A stretch of 6,906 nucleotides of DNA from Rhodoferax sp. GTDB lineage: Bacteria; Pseudomonadota; Gammaproteobacteria; Burkholderiales; Burkholderiaceae_C. This document shows, in pieces, positions 6,492-6,906 of the stretch. Numbering within the stretch: the stretch's first letter is position 1; every line of letters begins with the position of its first letter. The stretch is from positions 1-6,906 of the forward strand of contig JAEMRG010000109.1 of NCBI GenBank assembly GCA_016463455.1. The letters run 5' to 3'. The position numbers and the translations under genes were made by a program. The notes under the pieces are model-generated. The model searched no databases and had not been told where the DNA came from. It worked only from the letters and a program-made list of their open reading frames with translations.

Positions 6492-6906
6492 ATGAAATCA
6501 CGCGCCGCAGTGGCCTTTGGGGCCAATCAGCCCCTTCAAATAGTAGAGATCGATGTCGCGCCACCGCGCAAAGGCGAAGTGCTGGTGCGCATCACCCACA
6601 CCGGCGTGTGCCATACCGACGCCTACACCTTGTCTGGCGATGACCCGGAGGGCTTGTTCCCCGCAGTGCTGGGCCACGAGGGCGCGGGTATTGTGGTGGA
6701 AGTGGGCGAAGGCGTCACCAGCGTGGCGCCAGGCGATCATGTGATTCCGCTGTACACCGCCGAATGCCGCATGTGCAAATTTTGTTTATCCGGCAAAACC
6801 AATTTATGCCAGGCAGTGCACGCCACGCAGGGGCGCGGCGTCATGCCCGACGGCACCTCGCGGCTGAGCTACCAGGGCCAGCCGCTGTTTCATTACATGG
6901 GCACCA
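6492..6906 (+). CDS. frmA: S-(hydroxymethyl)glutathione dehydrogenase / class III alcohol dehydrogenase, N-terminal part
   Basis: Class III ADH oxidises S-(hydroxymethyl)glutathione, formed from formaldehyde and glutathione, to S-formylglutathione with NAD(P)+ in the cytosol; it can also reduce S-nitrosoglutathione. The visible 138 residues (of about 370) open with MKSRAAVAFGANQPLQIVEIDV. They contain the catalytic-zinc ligands C40 (GVCHTDAYTLSG) and H62 in GHEGAGIV, and the structural-zinc cysteines C92, C95, C98 and C106 in ECRMCKFCLSGKTNLC. HATQGRGVMPDGTSR and the FHYMGT start are characteristic of class III rather than ethanol-active class I enzymes. AGGAG (6481-6485) lies six bases before the ATG. 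The gene follows metY by 47 bp on the same strand. The coenzyme domain is outside the window. An S-formylglutathione hydrolase gene (frmB/fghA) commonly follows such genes. The symbol adhC is also used. Confidence 0.93.
   Translation, partial: MKSRAAVAFGANQPLQIVEIDVAPPRKGEVLVRITHTGVCHTDAYTLSGDDPEGLFPAVLGHEGAGIVVEVGEGVTSVAPGDHVIPLYTAECRMCKFCLSGKTNLCQAVHATQGRGVMPDGTSRLSYQGQPLFHYMGT

Noticed and set aside
1..6906. Mobile elements, CRISPR arrays, tRNA genes or defence genes
   Set aside because: No transposase motifs, terminal repeats, spaced direct repeats or tRNA-like cloverleaf was found; the deletions need not involve an insertion sequence.

Overview
The window looks like chromosomal DNA of a betaproteobacterium, most likely Burkholderiales and close to Comamonadaceae (Rhodoferax/Polaromonas-like). 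This is inferred from moderately high GC, codon use, and the character of the O-acetylhomoserine sulfhydrylase, class III alcohol dehydrogenase and fused MFS/spermidine-synthase-like proteins. No rRNA, tRNA, CRISPR array or insertion sequence was seen, so the placement is family-level at best.

Left part, minus strand (1-4077). Read in the direction of transcription, a small lipoprotein gene (4077-3604) is followed after 33 bp by a large exported PHP-superfamily metallohydrolase (3570-1405). A double hairpin comes next, whose second stem plus T-tract is a textbook Rho-independent terminator (1388-1332). Almost immediately behind it lies a membrane protein of the fused MFS/spermidine synthase-like family, which runs off the left edge (1300-1). 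Lipoprotein and PHP enzyme probably form a two-gene operon acting in the cell envelope. A CRP-type palindrome (4169-4184), a -10-like hexamer (4148-4143) and the lipoprotein start are spaced as in a class II CRP-dependent promoter.

Middle part (about 4146-4980) is a gene graveyard. A minus-strand SulP anion-transporter fragment, which has lost both ends and an internal segment, abuts the 3' third of a plus-strand D-arabinono-1,4-lactone oxidase-type gene. The oxidase remnant also carries a one-base frameshift in a T4 run. Both remnants have lost their 5' portions and meet head to head at about 4535-4545, as expected if one deletion removed the 5' halves of two divergent genes and the space between them. 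An imperfect 14-bp palindrome sits on the join.

Right part, plus strand (5173-6906). An intact metY-type O-acetylhomoserine sulfhydrylase is followed after 47 bp by the start of a glutathione-dependent formaldehyde dehydrogenase (class III ADH, frmA/adhC), cut by the right edge. These look like ordinary housekeeping genes for sulfur amino-acid synthesis and formaldehyde detoxification.

The least explained items are the lipoprotein/PHP pair with its candidate CRP promoter, and the double hairpin placed so close to the next gene. The clearest sequence-level observation is the double-remnant deletion scar.
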